Shown: one piece after another, positions 26,680 through 34,985 of the stretch
Numbering within the stretch: position 1 is the first letter of the stretch
How the letters are laid out: every line of letters starts with the position of its first letter
From: Chloroflexota bacterium
GTDB taxonomy: Bacteria; Chloroflexota; Limnocylindria; Limnocylindrales; CSP1-4
Reading direction: 5' to 3'
DNA: 42,848 bases
Assembly (NCBI GenBank): GCA_021789435.1
Contig: JAJYJO010000010.1
Coordinates: forward strand, 1-42,848
Notes under the pieces: model-generated
What the model saw: only the letters and a program-made list of their open reading frames with translations
What the model was told of the DNA's origin: nothing
Databases searched by the model: none
Made by a program: the position numbers and the translations under genes

Positions 26680-29454
26680 GTGCCCCGAGCCATGCAGACC
26701 AGCCTCGCCCGCCGTGAGCGGCGCCGCCGCAACGGCAACGCCCACCGGCCCGGCGGGGGGCGGACCGGCCGTCGCCTGGCCGTCGCCCTCCCCCTCTTCC
26801 TGCTCGGCACCATCGTCTTCCTGGGCGTCGTGGGCATGGTCGCCGCGGTGGGCGCCTTCTCCTATTACAGCCAGGGCCTCCAGGATCCCAAGCAGCTGCT
26901 GGCGAACCTGACCTTCAGCCAGGAGACGGTCGTCGAGGACCGCACCGGCAAGGTCCAGCTGGCCCGCTTCGGCCAGGAGCAGCGCAAGGTCGTGACCTAC
27001 GCGGAGATCCCGCCGGTCGTGATCGACGCCACGGTCGCGACCGAGGATCACACCTTCTGGCAGAACGCGGGCTTCGACCCGGCCGGCATCGTCTCGGCCG
27101 GCCTCGACACGCTCAGCGGCAGCGAACGCGGCGCCTCGACGATCACCCAGCAGCTCGTCCGCGAACGGCTGCTGCCGGCGGACGTGCTGGCCGGCAACAA
27201 GTACGAGCGCAAGATCAAGGAGATCATCCAGTCGATCCGGCTCACCCAGGAGTACCCGGGCCGGGCCGGCAAAGAGACGATCATCACCGACTACCTCAAC
27301 CAGAACTACTACGGCAACCAGAGCTACGGCATCGCCGCGGCGGCCCGCAGCTACTTCGGCGTCAGCGACCTCTCCAAGCTGACCCTCGCCCAGGCGGCCA
27401 TCCTGGCCGCCATTCCGCAGGCGCCCACCGACTACGACCTGGTCAAGAACGCGGTCGTCCAGTCCGACGGCAAGCTCGTCGTGCCGGCCAGCAGCCCGAT
27501 CGTCGTCCGGCGCAACTACATCCTCGACCAGATGGAGCGCTACACCGCCAGCGAGCCCGGCGGCATGCTCACCGCCGGCCAGTTCAGCGCGGCCGACTTC
27601 TCGGCCGCCAAGGCGGAGCCGGTCGTCCTGGCCCCCCAGGTCCAGGCGAACTGGAAGGCCCCCCAGTTCGTCTGGCAGGTCCGCCACCAGCTCGGTTCGA
27701 TCCTCTGTGGCGCCGACCTCGCCGACCAGTGCGAGAAGGTCGACACCGGTGGCTACACGGTCGTCACGACCCTCGACTGGACGATGCAGCAGTCGCTTGA
27801 GAAGTGGCTCAAGGCAGCGGCGGTCGCTCCGAACCTCGCCAATCGCTCCGAGACGATCCAGTACCTCAAGGACCTGGGCGTCGGCACGCCGAGCTGGGTG
27901 ATGAACCTGCGGGGCAAGAACGTCCACAACGCCGCCATGGCCGCCCTCGACTACCGGACCGGCCAGATCTACGCCTATGCCGGCTCGGCCAACTACTACT
28001 CGACGACGAGCAGCAAGCAGTTCCAGCCCCAGTTCGACGTCCTCTCCGACGGCTGGCGCCAACCCGGGTCGTCGTTCAAGCCGGTCAACTACATCACCGG
28101 GGTCGACGACCACACGATCACCGCCTCGACGCTCTTCATGGACGTCGCCACCGACTTCGGCGGCGGGTACATCCCGATGGACGCCGACCACCTGGAGCGG
28201 GGGCCGGTCCGGATGCGCGAGGCGCTCGAGTTCTCCCTCAACATCCCGGCCATCAAGGCCGCCCTGATCAGCGGCGTCGGCCACGTCTACGCCGAGGCCC
28301 AGAAGTTCGGCATCCGCTTCGAGACACCGGCTTCCCAGGTCGGGGCCTCGATCGGGATCGGCACCCTGGAGGTCCACCCGATCGACCTGCTCAGCGCCTA
28401 CGGGGCGATCGCCGACGGGGGCACCCTGATGCCGCGGACGACGATCCTCGCCATCGAGGACGCCAGCGGCAAGCAGATCTGGCCGACGGCACCGGCGCAG
28501 GGGACCCAGGTCGCGAGCCCCCAGGCGGCCTACATCGTCACCAACGTCCTGGCCGGCAACACCAACCCCTCGCTCAACCCGATCTGGGCACAGTGGCGCC
28601 TGATCGACAACGGCAGGCGCCGCCCGGCGACCCTCAAGACCGGCACCTCCGACAACACGATCGACCTTTTCGCCGGCGGCTGGGTCGCCCCGCCGACCGA
28701 CCCGACCAAGCCCGCCCTCGTGGCGGTCGCCTGGGCCGGCAACAGTGACAACTCGCCGCCCGCCCCCGTCTTCTCGATCGACATGACGGCGCCGCTCTGG
28801 GAGTCGTTCATGGACGAGGCCACCAAGGGCACCCCGATCGTCGACTTCAAGCAGCCTCCGGGGATCGTGACGACCACGATCGACGCCTACAGCGGCCTGC
28901 TGCCCGGCCCATTCACCACCCGGACGGTCAACGAGGTCTACATCGCGGGCACCCAGCCGACCCAGGTCGACAACACCAAGGTCCCGGTCCAGATCGACCA
29001 GGCCTCGGGCAAGCTCTGGACCGACGGCTGCGCGGGGCCCTCGGTGACCAAGGGCTTCCTCGATCTCTCCAACGTCGAGTCCGGCTTCCCCCAGTGGCAG
29101 AAGTACGACCGGCTTTGGGTGGCCCGGGCCCAGCGGGGCACCGGCGTGGGGGGCAGCGCCGGCGCGGCCGGGCGAACGAGCTACTTCTTCAACGTCTACG
29201 TCGCCCCGTTCGGGCTGACTTGGGGCGCGCCGTTCGCGCCCACCGCCACCTGCACGCCGGCGCCGTCGCCCTCGCCCGTGTGCGACCCGACGCTCGCCTC
29301 CTGCCCGCCGATCCCGAGCTGCGATCCGACCCAGACGAGCTGCCCCTCGTTGCCGCCGGGAACGCCCCTCCCGTCGATCGTCCCCAGCCCGACCCCGGTG
29401 ACCACCCAGAGACCCGGGAAGTCGTCGGCGCCGCCGCAGGCACCCGCGCCGTGA
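26680..29454 (+). CDS. Class A penicillin-binding protein (PBP1a type)
   Basis: A bifunctional peptidoglycan synthase at the cell membrane. After a basic N-terminus there is one membrane segment (about 32-60). The GT51 glycosyltransferase domain has the catalytic Glu122 in TEDHTFW, RGASTITQQLVRERLL, and LNQNYYGN with YGIAAAARSYFG. The transpeptidase domain has SSFK (S464), SLN (519-521) and KTG (653-655). The C-terminus (about 850-924) is a Pro/Ser/Thr/Cys-rich tail with paired CDPT-x-SCP repeats, probably extracellular. The promoter position suggests the ATG at 26692 may be the true start, which would shorten the protein by four residues. It ends four bases from murJ on the other strand; both act in cell-wall synthesis. 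Confidence 0.96.
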   Translation: MPRAMQTSLARRERRRRNGNAHRPGGGRTGRRLAVALPLFLLGTIVFLGVVGMVAAVGAFSYYSQGLQDPKQLLANLTFSQETVVEDRTGKVQLARFGQEQRKVVTYAEIPPVVIDATVATEDHTFWQNAGFDPAGIVSAGLDTLSGSERGASTITQQLVRERLLPADVLAGNKYERKIKEIIQSIRLTQEYPGRAGKETIITDYLNQNYYGNQSYGIAAAARSYFGVSDLSKLTLAQAAILAAIPQAPTDYDLVKNAVVQSDGKLVVPASSPIVVRRNYILDQMERYTASEPGGMLTAGQFSAADFSAAKAEPVVLAPQVQANWKAPQFVWQVRHQLGSILCGADLADQCEKVDTGGYTVVTTLDWTMQQSLEKWLKAAAVAPNLANRSETIQYLKDLGVGTPSWVMNLRGKNVHNAAMAALDYRTGQIYAYAGSANYYSTTSSKQFQPQFDVLSDGWRQPGSSFKPVNYITGVDDHTITASTLFMDVATDFGGGYIPMDADHLERGPVRMREALEFSLNIPAIKAALISGVGHVYAEAQKFGIRFETPASQVGASIGIGTLEVHPIDLLSAYGAIADGGTLMPRTTILAIEDASGKQIWPTAPAQGTQVASPQAAYIVTNVLAGNTNPSLNPIWAQWRLIDNGRRRPATLKTGTSDNTIDLFAGGWVAPPTDPTKPALVAVAWAGNSDNSPPAPVFSIDMTAPLWESFMDEATKGTPIVDFKQPPGIVTTTIDAYSGLLPGPFTTRTVNEVYIAGTQPTQVDNTKVPVQIDQASGKLWTDGCAGPSVTKGFLDLSNVESGFPQWQKYDRLWVARAQRGTGVGGSAGAAGRTSYFFNVYVAPFGLTWGAPFAPTATCTPAPSPSPVCDPTLASCPPIPSCDPTQTSCPSLPPGTPLPSIVPSPTPVTTQRPGKSSAPPQAPAP

Positions 29455-29458
29455 TGCG

Positions 29459-31078
29459 CTAGCCGGCCCGTTCGCGGCCCAGAAGTCCGCGCCCCAGGCC
29501 GATCCACTCGCCGAGCTCCTCCACCTCGAAGACGACGCTCCAGGCGGCGTAGGCGAGGACCCCCAACCCACCGCCCAGGCCGACCTCGACGATCAGGCCG
29601 AGCGTGTTGAGGTGGCGGCCCAGGAGGGCCTCCACACCGAGGCCGGCGCCCAGGCCGACGGCCGAGGCCAGGGCGGCGCCGGCCACGAAGACGACGATCG
29701 AGCGGCCCAGGCCGAGCAGCTCGATCCCCGGCACCCGCCGGAGCAGCAGTCCGAACAGGATGGCCGCCTCCACCCACGCCCCCAGGCCGATCGCGAGAGC
29801 CAGGCCGTTCAGCCCGAGCGGGCCGATCAGCAGGATCGCCCCGGCGACGTCGACCGCCACGGCGGCCAGGGCGGCCGCCACCGGCGTGCGGGTGTCCTGG
29901 AAGGCGAAGAAGGCCGGCGCCAGGATCGCCACCAGGACGTGGCCGCCCAGGCCGACCAGGAACACGGAGAGCGTCGCGGCGGTCAGGTCCACGTCGTGCG
30001 GCGTGAAGTCGCCGTGGCCGAAGAGGATGGCGACGATCGGCCGCCCGAAGACGAACATCAGGCCGGTGGCCGGGGCGACGACGAAGAAGAGCTGGCGCAG
30101 GGCGCGTCCCACAACCCCCGCGAAACGGCCCATCTCACCGGCCACGACGGCCTGGGAGAGAGCCGGCAGCAGGACCACGCCGAGCGGCACGCCCAGGATG
30201 CCGACCGGGATGAGCAGCACGGTGAAGGCGACCGTGTAGACGGACAGCGCGCCCGTCCCCAGGCTCGTCGCGAACATGGTGTTGACCAGGAAGACGATCT
30301 GGGTGGCCCCGGTCCCGAGGGCGCGCGGCGCCAGCAGCAGCAGGATCCGGCGGGTGGCCGCGTCGCGCAGGTCCAGGACCGGCCGGTAGCGCAGGCCGCG
30401 CCCGAGGAGCGGCGGCAGCTGGACGCCCAGGTGGGCGACCGCGCCGAGGGCGACGCCGGCCGCGACGCCGGTGACGCCCATCGTGGGCGCGAGCAGGATC
30501 GCGGCGGCGATGATGGCCACGTTGTAGGCGATGGGGGCCAGGGTGGGCGCGCCGAAGGAGTTGAGCGCGTTCAGCAGCGCCCCGGCCGTCGCCCCGAGGG
30601 TCAGGAAGATCGGCGAGACGAGCATGACCCGGGTGAGCTGGACCACGAGCTCGGCCTGGGCCGGGGCGAACGTCGGGGTGATCAGGGGCATCAGGACCGG
30701 CGCCGCCACCGCCAGCACCAGGGCCAGCGGCACCAGGACGAGGACCGCCAGGTCGAAGATGGTCGAGACGACCCGCCAGGCCCGCTCCTCCTCGCCGGCC
30801 CCCAGGAGCTCCGTGACGACCGGGATCAGGGCGGATCCGACGGCGCCCGCCGCGACCAGCTGGAAGAGCGTGTCTGGAATGCGGAAGGCGGCCAGGAACG
30901 CGTCGAGGTCGCGACTGGCCCCGAACTGGTTGGTGATGACCGCCAGGCGCGCCCAGCCGAGGACGCGGGAGGCCAGGAAGCCGATGGTGACGATGAGGCC
31001 GGCCCGGGCGATGGAGCGGCCGCCCAGGGCGGGCGCGGGGCGGGCAGGATTGTCGGCGGCCAGGCGACGGCTCCTCAC
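29459..31078 (-). CDS. murJ: Lipid II flippase MurJ (MviN family)
   Basis: MurJ moves lipid II across the membrane for peptidoglycan synthesis. The 539-residue protein is almost wholly hydrophobic, consistent with about 14 membrane segments. It has the family opening ASRVLGWARLAVITNQFGAS and the later AVVAGEMGRF and FAFQDTRTPV blocks. The GTG at 31078 is the first reasonable start before the first membrane helix; a GAGG lies only two bases away, so the ribosome binding site is poor. It is the last gene after mutS2, 95 bases downstream. It converges with the penicillin-binding protein gene. Confidence 0.95.
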   Translation of the reverse strand: MRSRRLAADNPARPAPALGGRSIARAGLIVTIGFLASRVLGWARLAVITNQFGASRDLDAFLAAFRIPDTLFQLVAAGAVGSALIPVVTELLGAGEEERAWRVVSTIFDLAVLVLVPLALVLAVAAPVLMPLITPTFAPAQAELVVQLTRVMLVSPIFLTLGATAGALLNALNSFGAPTLAPIAYNVAIIAAAILLAPTMGVTGVAAGVALGAVAHLGVQLPPLLGRGLRYRPVLDLRDAATRRILLLLAPRALGTGATQIVFLVNTMFATSLGTGALSVYTVAFTVLLIPVGILGVPLGVVLLPALSQAVVAGEMGRFAGVVGRALRQLFFVVAPATGLMFVFGRPIVAILFGHGDFTPHDVDLTAATLSVFLVGLGGHVLVAILAPAFFAFQDTRTPVAAALAAVAVDVAGAILLIGPLGLNGLALAIGLGAWVEAAILFGLLLRRVPGIELLGLGRSIVVFVAGAALASAVGLGAGLGVEALLGRHLNTLGLIVEVGLGGGLGVLAYAAWSVVFEVEELGEWIGLGRGLLGRERAG

Positions 31079-31173
31079 TCCCTCGCCCGCGCGTTCCGGC
31101 AGCGCCGGGTTGTCGGGCGGGCCGATTGTCGCATCGCGCGCGGCGGCCGGTCCAACCGCGCGCGCCCCGGCGG

Positions 31174-33558
31174 CTACAGGTTGACGACCGTCGCCCCGTC
31201 GCCGCCCTCGCCGCGACCGCCGGGGCGCCAGCCGGTGACGAGAGGATGGCCGCCGGCACGCTCCCGCACCGCGTCCCGCAGCGCCCCGGTGCCCAGGCCG
31301 TGGACCACGGTCACCCGGTCCAGGCCGGCCAGGGCTGCGTCGTCGAGGTAGCGGTCGAGCAGATCCAGCGCCTCCGCCACCGTGGCGCCGCGGAGGTCCA
31401 GCGACGAGGCCACGGTCCGGGCCCGCTGCAGCCGGAGCTCGCTCGCCGGGCCGGCCACGCCCTCGAGCTCGGAGCCGCGCCTTCCCGAGCGGGGCTCCGC
31501 CCGCGTCGACGATCCCGGCGCCGCGCCGACGGCCGGCTCCAGGTCGTCGAGCCGCACCGTGACCCGCAGTCCGCCGGCCTCCAGCGTGGCGCGCCGGCCG
31601 CCGCGGTCGATGGCCGCGACGCGACCCTCCCAGCCCTGGCTGCGGCTCCGGGCCCGCGCCCCCACCTGCCAGTCGGCCGGTGCCGCGACCCGCGCGGGCG
31701 GCTCGGGCGCCGCCGGGGCCGGCAGCCGCTCCAGGCGGGCCTCGGCGCGGGCCATCGCCGCCTCCAGGCTCGGCGCGGTGACCGTCTCGCGTTCCAGCGC
31801 GCGGCGGGTGGCGCGGACCTCGCCCCGCAGCTCGTCCACCAGCCGCTCGGCCTCCTCCCGGGCGGCCCTGACCGCCTCGTCGCGCTCCCGCCGCGCCCGC
31901 CGCCGCTCCTCCTCCGCCGCCCGGCGATCCTCCGCCGCCCGCGTCTCGGCGAGCCTGGCCCGGGCCAGCGCATCCACCGTCTCGCCACGCTCCGCCTTGA
32001 TCGCGGCGAGGGTCGCCTCGAAGGCCTGCTGGGACTCCGTCAGGCGGGAGCGCGCTTCGGCGACGATCTCCGGCGGCAGGCCCAGCCGCTCGGCGATCGC
32101 GAAGGCCTGGCTCGTGCCCGGCAGGCCGATCGTCAGGCGGTAGGTCGGGCTGAGGGTCTCGAGGTCGAACTCGACCGAGGCGTTGCGGGCGGCCGGGGTC
32201 GTGTGGGCGTAGGCCTTGAGCTCGGCGTAGTGCGTCGTCGCCGCGACGAGCGCGCCGGCCCGGATGAAGCGGTCGAGGAGCGCCTGGGCCAGCGCCGAGC
32301 CCTCCGTCGGATCGGTCCCCGCGCCCAGCTCGTCGAGCAGGACCAGCGTCCCCGGCCGGGCCTGGTGGACGATCCGGACGATGGCCTGGAGGTGACCGGA
32401 GAACGTCGAGAGCGATTGGGCGATCGACTGCTCGTCGCCGATGTCGGCAAAGACATCCTCCAGGACCGGCAGGCTGCTGCCCCTGTCGGCCGGGATGTGG
32501 AGGCCGGCCTGGTGCATCAGGCAGAGGAGGCCGATCGTGCGCAGGGCGACGGTCTTGCCGCCGGTGTTGGGGCCGGTGATGAGGAGGGCCGTGTAGTCGC
32601 CGCCCAGGCGGACGTCGATCGGGACGACGCGGCCCGAGAGGCCGGGATGGCGGGCGCCGAGCAGGCTGAGCTCGGGCCGCCCGGCGATCTCGGCCCGGAC
32701 GGCGTCCATCTCCTCGGCCAGGCGCGCCTTGGCGGTCCACAGGTCGAAGCGGGCGAGCGCCTCGAGGGTCTCGCGCAGGGCCCGGGCGTTGACGGCCACC
32801 AGGCCCGAGAGCTCGTCGAGGATCCGCTCCACCTCCTCGCGCTCGGCCAGCTGCGCCTCGCGCCAGGCGTTGCCCAGCTCGACGACGACGAGCGGCTCCA
32901 CGAAGAGGGTCTGGCCGCTGCCGGAGGCGTCGTGGACGATCCCGCGGACGCGGCCGCGGGCCTCCGAGCGGACCGGCAGCACGTAGCGCCCGTTGCGGAG
33001 GGTGACGATCGGCTCCTGGAGTGCGCCCTGGAGTTCGCCCGAGTGGACGAGCGTGTCGAGCCGGCCCCGCAGGCGATCGTAGGCGACCCGCACGGCGCGG
33101 CGCAGGCCGCCGAGGCGCGGCGAGGCCGTGTCGAGCAGCTCGCCGACCGGATCGAAGCTGCGGGCGAGGACGCTCCGCAGGCCGGGCAGCGGGTGCAGCT
33201 CGCGCCCAAGGTCGCGCAGCAGCGGTCGCCGCTCGCCGGCCAGTGCGTCGGCCAGGCGCGAGGCGCTCTCGAGCGTGGCGGCGATCTCCAGGAAGTGCTC
33301 CGCGTCCAGGCGGCCGCCCCGGGCCGCCCGCTCCACCCAGGGGCCGATGTCGCGGGCACCGCCGATCCCCGCGCCCGGGTGCTCGGCGGTGAAGCCGCGG
33401 GCCTGCTCCGTCTCGTCGAGGCCGCGCGCCACGATCACCGGGTCCGGCGACGGCTCGAGCGCCTCGGCCAGGCGCCGTCCCGGCGCGAAGGCGGTGGCGG
33501 CCGCCAGGCGCGACCGGACGAGCGGGTACTCCAGCAGGGTGATCGAGCGCGAGTCCAT
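31174..33558 (-). CDS. mutS2: MutS2 family ATPase/endonuclease
   Basis: MutS2 is a MutS homologue without the mismatch-recognition domain; members suppress recombination or rescue collided ribosomes. The 794-residue protein has the core domain, Walker A GPNTGGKT (329-336), the signature and Walker B region with LLDELGAGTDPTEGSAL, a long charged coiled coil (about 480-600), and a complete C-terminal Smr nuclease domain (about 715-794) with LDLRG and VVHGLGTGALR. The ATG overlaps the mpg stop (ATGA). The open frame extends 63 codons further 5' but without similarity. Confidence 0.96.
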   Translation of the reverse strand: MDSRSITLLEYPLVRSRLAAATAFAPGRRLAEALEPSPDPVIVARGLDETEQARGFTAEHPGAGIGGARDIGPWVERAARGGRLDAEHFLEIAATLESASRLADALAGERRPLLRDLGRELHPLPGLRSVLARSFDPVGELLDTASPRLGGLRRAVRVAYDRLRGRLDTLVHSGELQGALQEPIVTLRNGRYVLPVRSEARGRVRGIVHDASGSGQTLFVEPLVVVELGNAWREAQLAEREEVERILDELSGLVAVNARALRETLEALARFDLWTAKARLAEEMDAVRAEIAGRPELSLLGARHPGLSGRVVPIDVRLGGDYTALLITGPNTGGKTVALRTIGLLCLMHQAGLHIPADRGSSLPVLEDVFADIGDEQSIAQSLSTFSGHLQAIVRIVHQARPGTLVLLDELGAGTDPTEGSALAQALLDRFIRAGALVAATTHYAELKAYAHTTPAARNASVEFDLETLSPTYRLTIGLPGTSQAFAIAERLGLPPEIVAEARSRLTESQQAFEATLAAIKAERGETVDALARARLAETRAAEDRRAAEEERRRARRERDEAVRAAREEAERLVDELRGEVRATRRALERETVTAPSLEAAMARAEARLERLPAPAAPEPPARVAAPADWQVGARARSRSQGWEGRVAAIDRGGRRATLEAGGLRVTVRLDDLEPAVGAAPGSSTRAEPRSGRRGSELEGVAGPASELRLQRARTVASSLDLRGATVAEALDLLDRYLDDAALAGLDRVTVVHGLGTGALRDAVRERAGGHPLVTGWRPGGRGEGGDGATVVNL

Positions 33559-34262
33559 CAGCCGGCGCCGGCCACCCGCCGGGCGTGGTCCCTGCCGGGC
33601 GCGCTGTCCGCGTCCAGCAGCCGCCACGGGAGCGCCGTCCAGGGCGGCCCCGCGTAGGCGACGCCGACCCGCGGCGTCGCCAGGACTCGGGGCGCCGCCT
33701 CGCCGGCCGGGGCGGCCTCCAGCCGGAGGAGCGAGGCCGGGTCGCACAGGTCGCGGCCATCGTCCGCCGCGCGGGCGATCGCGAAGGCCGCGCAGACGAG
33801 GCCAGGCCCGACCGCCAGCCGGACGTCGGGGAGACGCGCCAGGCGCCGCGCCTCGGCGGTCCGCCAGGCGGCGCCGGCGGCCCGGTGGACCCGGCTGCCG
33901 TGCTCCAGGCGGGCGGCCCGCATCCGGTCCGTTCCGGCGAGCGGCTCAACCGCGCGGACCAGGAGCGCCGCCGGTCGGCCCTCCGGCTCGGTCACCACGT
34001 TCAGGCAGTCGTACATCCCGTAGACAAGGTACACGTAGGCGAAGCCCGGCGGACCGAACATCGGGGCGCTGCGGCCGGTCCGGCCGAAGCGCGCGTGCGA
34101 GGCCCGATCCTCCTCGCCGATGTAAGCCTCGACCTCGACGATCCGGCCGACCCGCCGGCCACCGTCGGGATCCTCGCGGACGAGCCGGGCGCCCAGCAGG
34201 GCGCGCCCGGCGGCCAGGCTGTCGGTCGCGAGCAGGCGCCGCGGGAAGGCCTGCTCGCTCAG
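33558..34262 (-). CDS. mpg: DNA-3-methyladenine glycosylase (AAG/Mpg family), apparent CTG start
   Basis: This is an Aag-type glycosylase that removes alkylated purines. The conserved segments EVEAYIGEEDRASHARFG, then MFGPPGFAYVYLVYGMYDCLNVV, and a C-terminal RVGVAYAG run in one frame. The first ATG (34061) lies inside this conserved core, so translation must begin earlier. Upstream there is no ATG, GTG or TTG in frame. The frame begins at FPRRLLATDSLAAG, and a CTG at 34260-34262 forms CTGA with the cvpA stop. By analogy with the ATGA and GTGA overlaps nearby, I propose CTG as the start, giving 234 residues. A ribosomal frameshift from cvpA is the alternative. Confidence 0.85.
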   Translation of the reverse strand: MSEQAFPRRLLATDSLAAGRALLGARLVREDPDGGRRVGRIVEVEAYIGEEDRASHARFGRTGRSAPMFGPPGFAYVYLVYGMYDCLNVVTEPEGRPAALLVRAVEPLAGTDRMRAARLEHGSRVHRAAGAAWRTAEARRLARLPDVRLAVGPGLVCAAFAIARAADDGRDLCDPASLLRLEAAPAGEAAPRVLATPRVGVAYAGPPWTALPWRLLDADSAPGRDHARRVAGAG

Positions 34263-34837
34263 CGGCGGAAGGCCTGCGCGAGGTCGCCCGGGATCAGGCC
34301 GCCGAAGAGCAGCACGAAGCCAGGAATCAGCACGTCCCGGAAGAAGCCGTGGACCTGCGAGCCGTCGACCGCGTCGGCCAGGGTCCGCAGGAAGCCGAGC
34401 TCGCCGGCGAAGGGCGCAACCGTGCTCCAGGAGAAGGAATCGAGGATGACGATCCCGAAGCCGACCAGCATGAGCGCCTCCAGCACGCCGAGGAGGCCGC
34501 CCACGATCTCGTCCACGATCGGCGCCCGGGACCAGAGCGGAGTGCGCCGGTAGAAGCCCTGGATGGCGATCGAGAAGGTCACCGTGAAGGCCACGAAGAG
34601 CGTCCCGAAGCCGATCATGTAGCTGTAGTCGCGGGGGAACGTCCAGTTGCTGGCCAGGAAGGCTCCGAGCGGGTCGCGCAGGTTCGCCGCGACCAGGAAG
34701 GCGAAGAGCATGGACAGGATGCCGAGCAGGCGCCGGATCACGCCCTGGACGAAGCCCAGGATGAAGGCGGCCACGATGCCCAGGACGACGAGCAGGTCGA
34801 AGACGTTGCTCGATCGGATGATATCGGCCAGGTTCAC
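34259..34837 (-). CDS. cvpA: CvpA family membrane protein
   Basis: A 192-residue membrane protein of the CvpA family, whose members affect colicin V production, biofilm and envelope stress in other bacteria. Four hydrophobic segments are visible: about 14-32, 35-50, 72-92 and 113-133, and a further hydrophobic stretch near the C-terminus. The N-terminal FDLLVVLGIVAAFILGFVQG and the following RRLLGIL match the family. The GTG has GAGG about seven bases upstream. It is the first gene of a four-gene unit (cvpA-mpg-mutS2-murJ) and has a good promoter upstream. Confidence 0.9.
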   Translation of the reverse strand: MNLADIIRSSNVFDLLVVLGIVAAFILGFVQGVIRRLLGILSMLFAFLVAANLRDPLGAFLASNWTFPRDYSYMIGFGTLFVAFTVTFSIAIQGFYRRTPLWSRAPIVDEIVGGLLGVLEALMLVGFGIVILDSFSWSTVAPFAGELGFLRTLADAVDGSQVHGFFRDVLIPGFVLLFGGLIPGDLAQAFRR

Positions 34838-34896
34838 GCCCTCACCTCATGCGTGACGCGGCCGCGATGCCCTTCGAGCGCCCCCGCCGCGGGCGA

Positions 34897-34926
34897 AGCG
34901 TAGCAGCGTGTCTCGGGCAGTCGCAA
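34897..34926 (-). promoter_or_regulatory. Promoter of cvpA-mpg-mutS2-murJ
   Basis: On the minus strand TTGCGA (34921-34926) and TACGCT (34897-34902) are separated by 18 bases. They lie in the 148-base gap between pheT and cvpA, giving a leader of about 50 bases. This is one of the two best two-box promoters in the window. Confidence 0.6.
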
Positions 34927-34985
34927 CCGGTCGGCTTCGGAAGCGGTGCGGCGGTGAACCCGGCAGGGAGACGGCGGTCCTGGTG

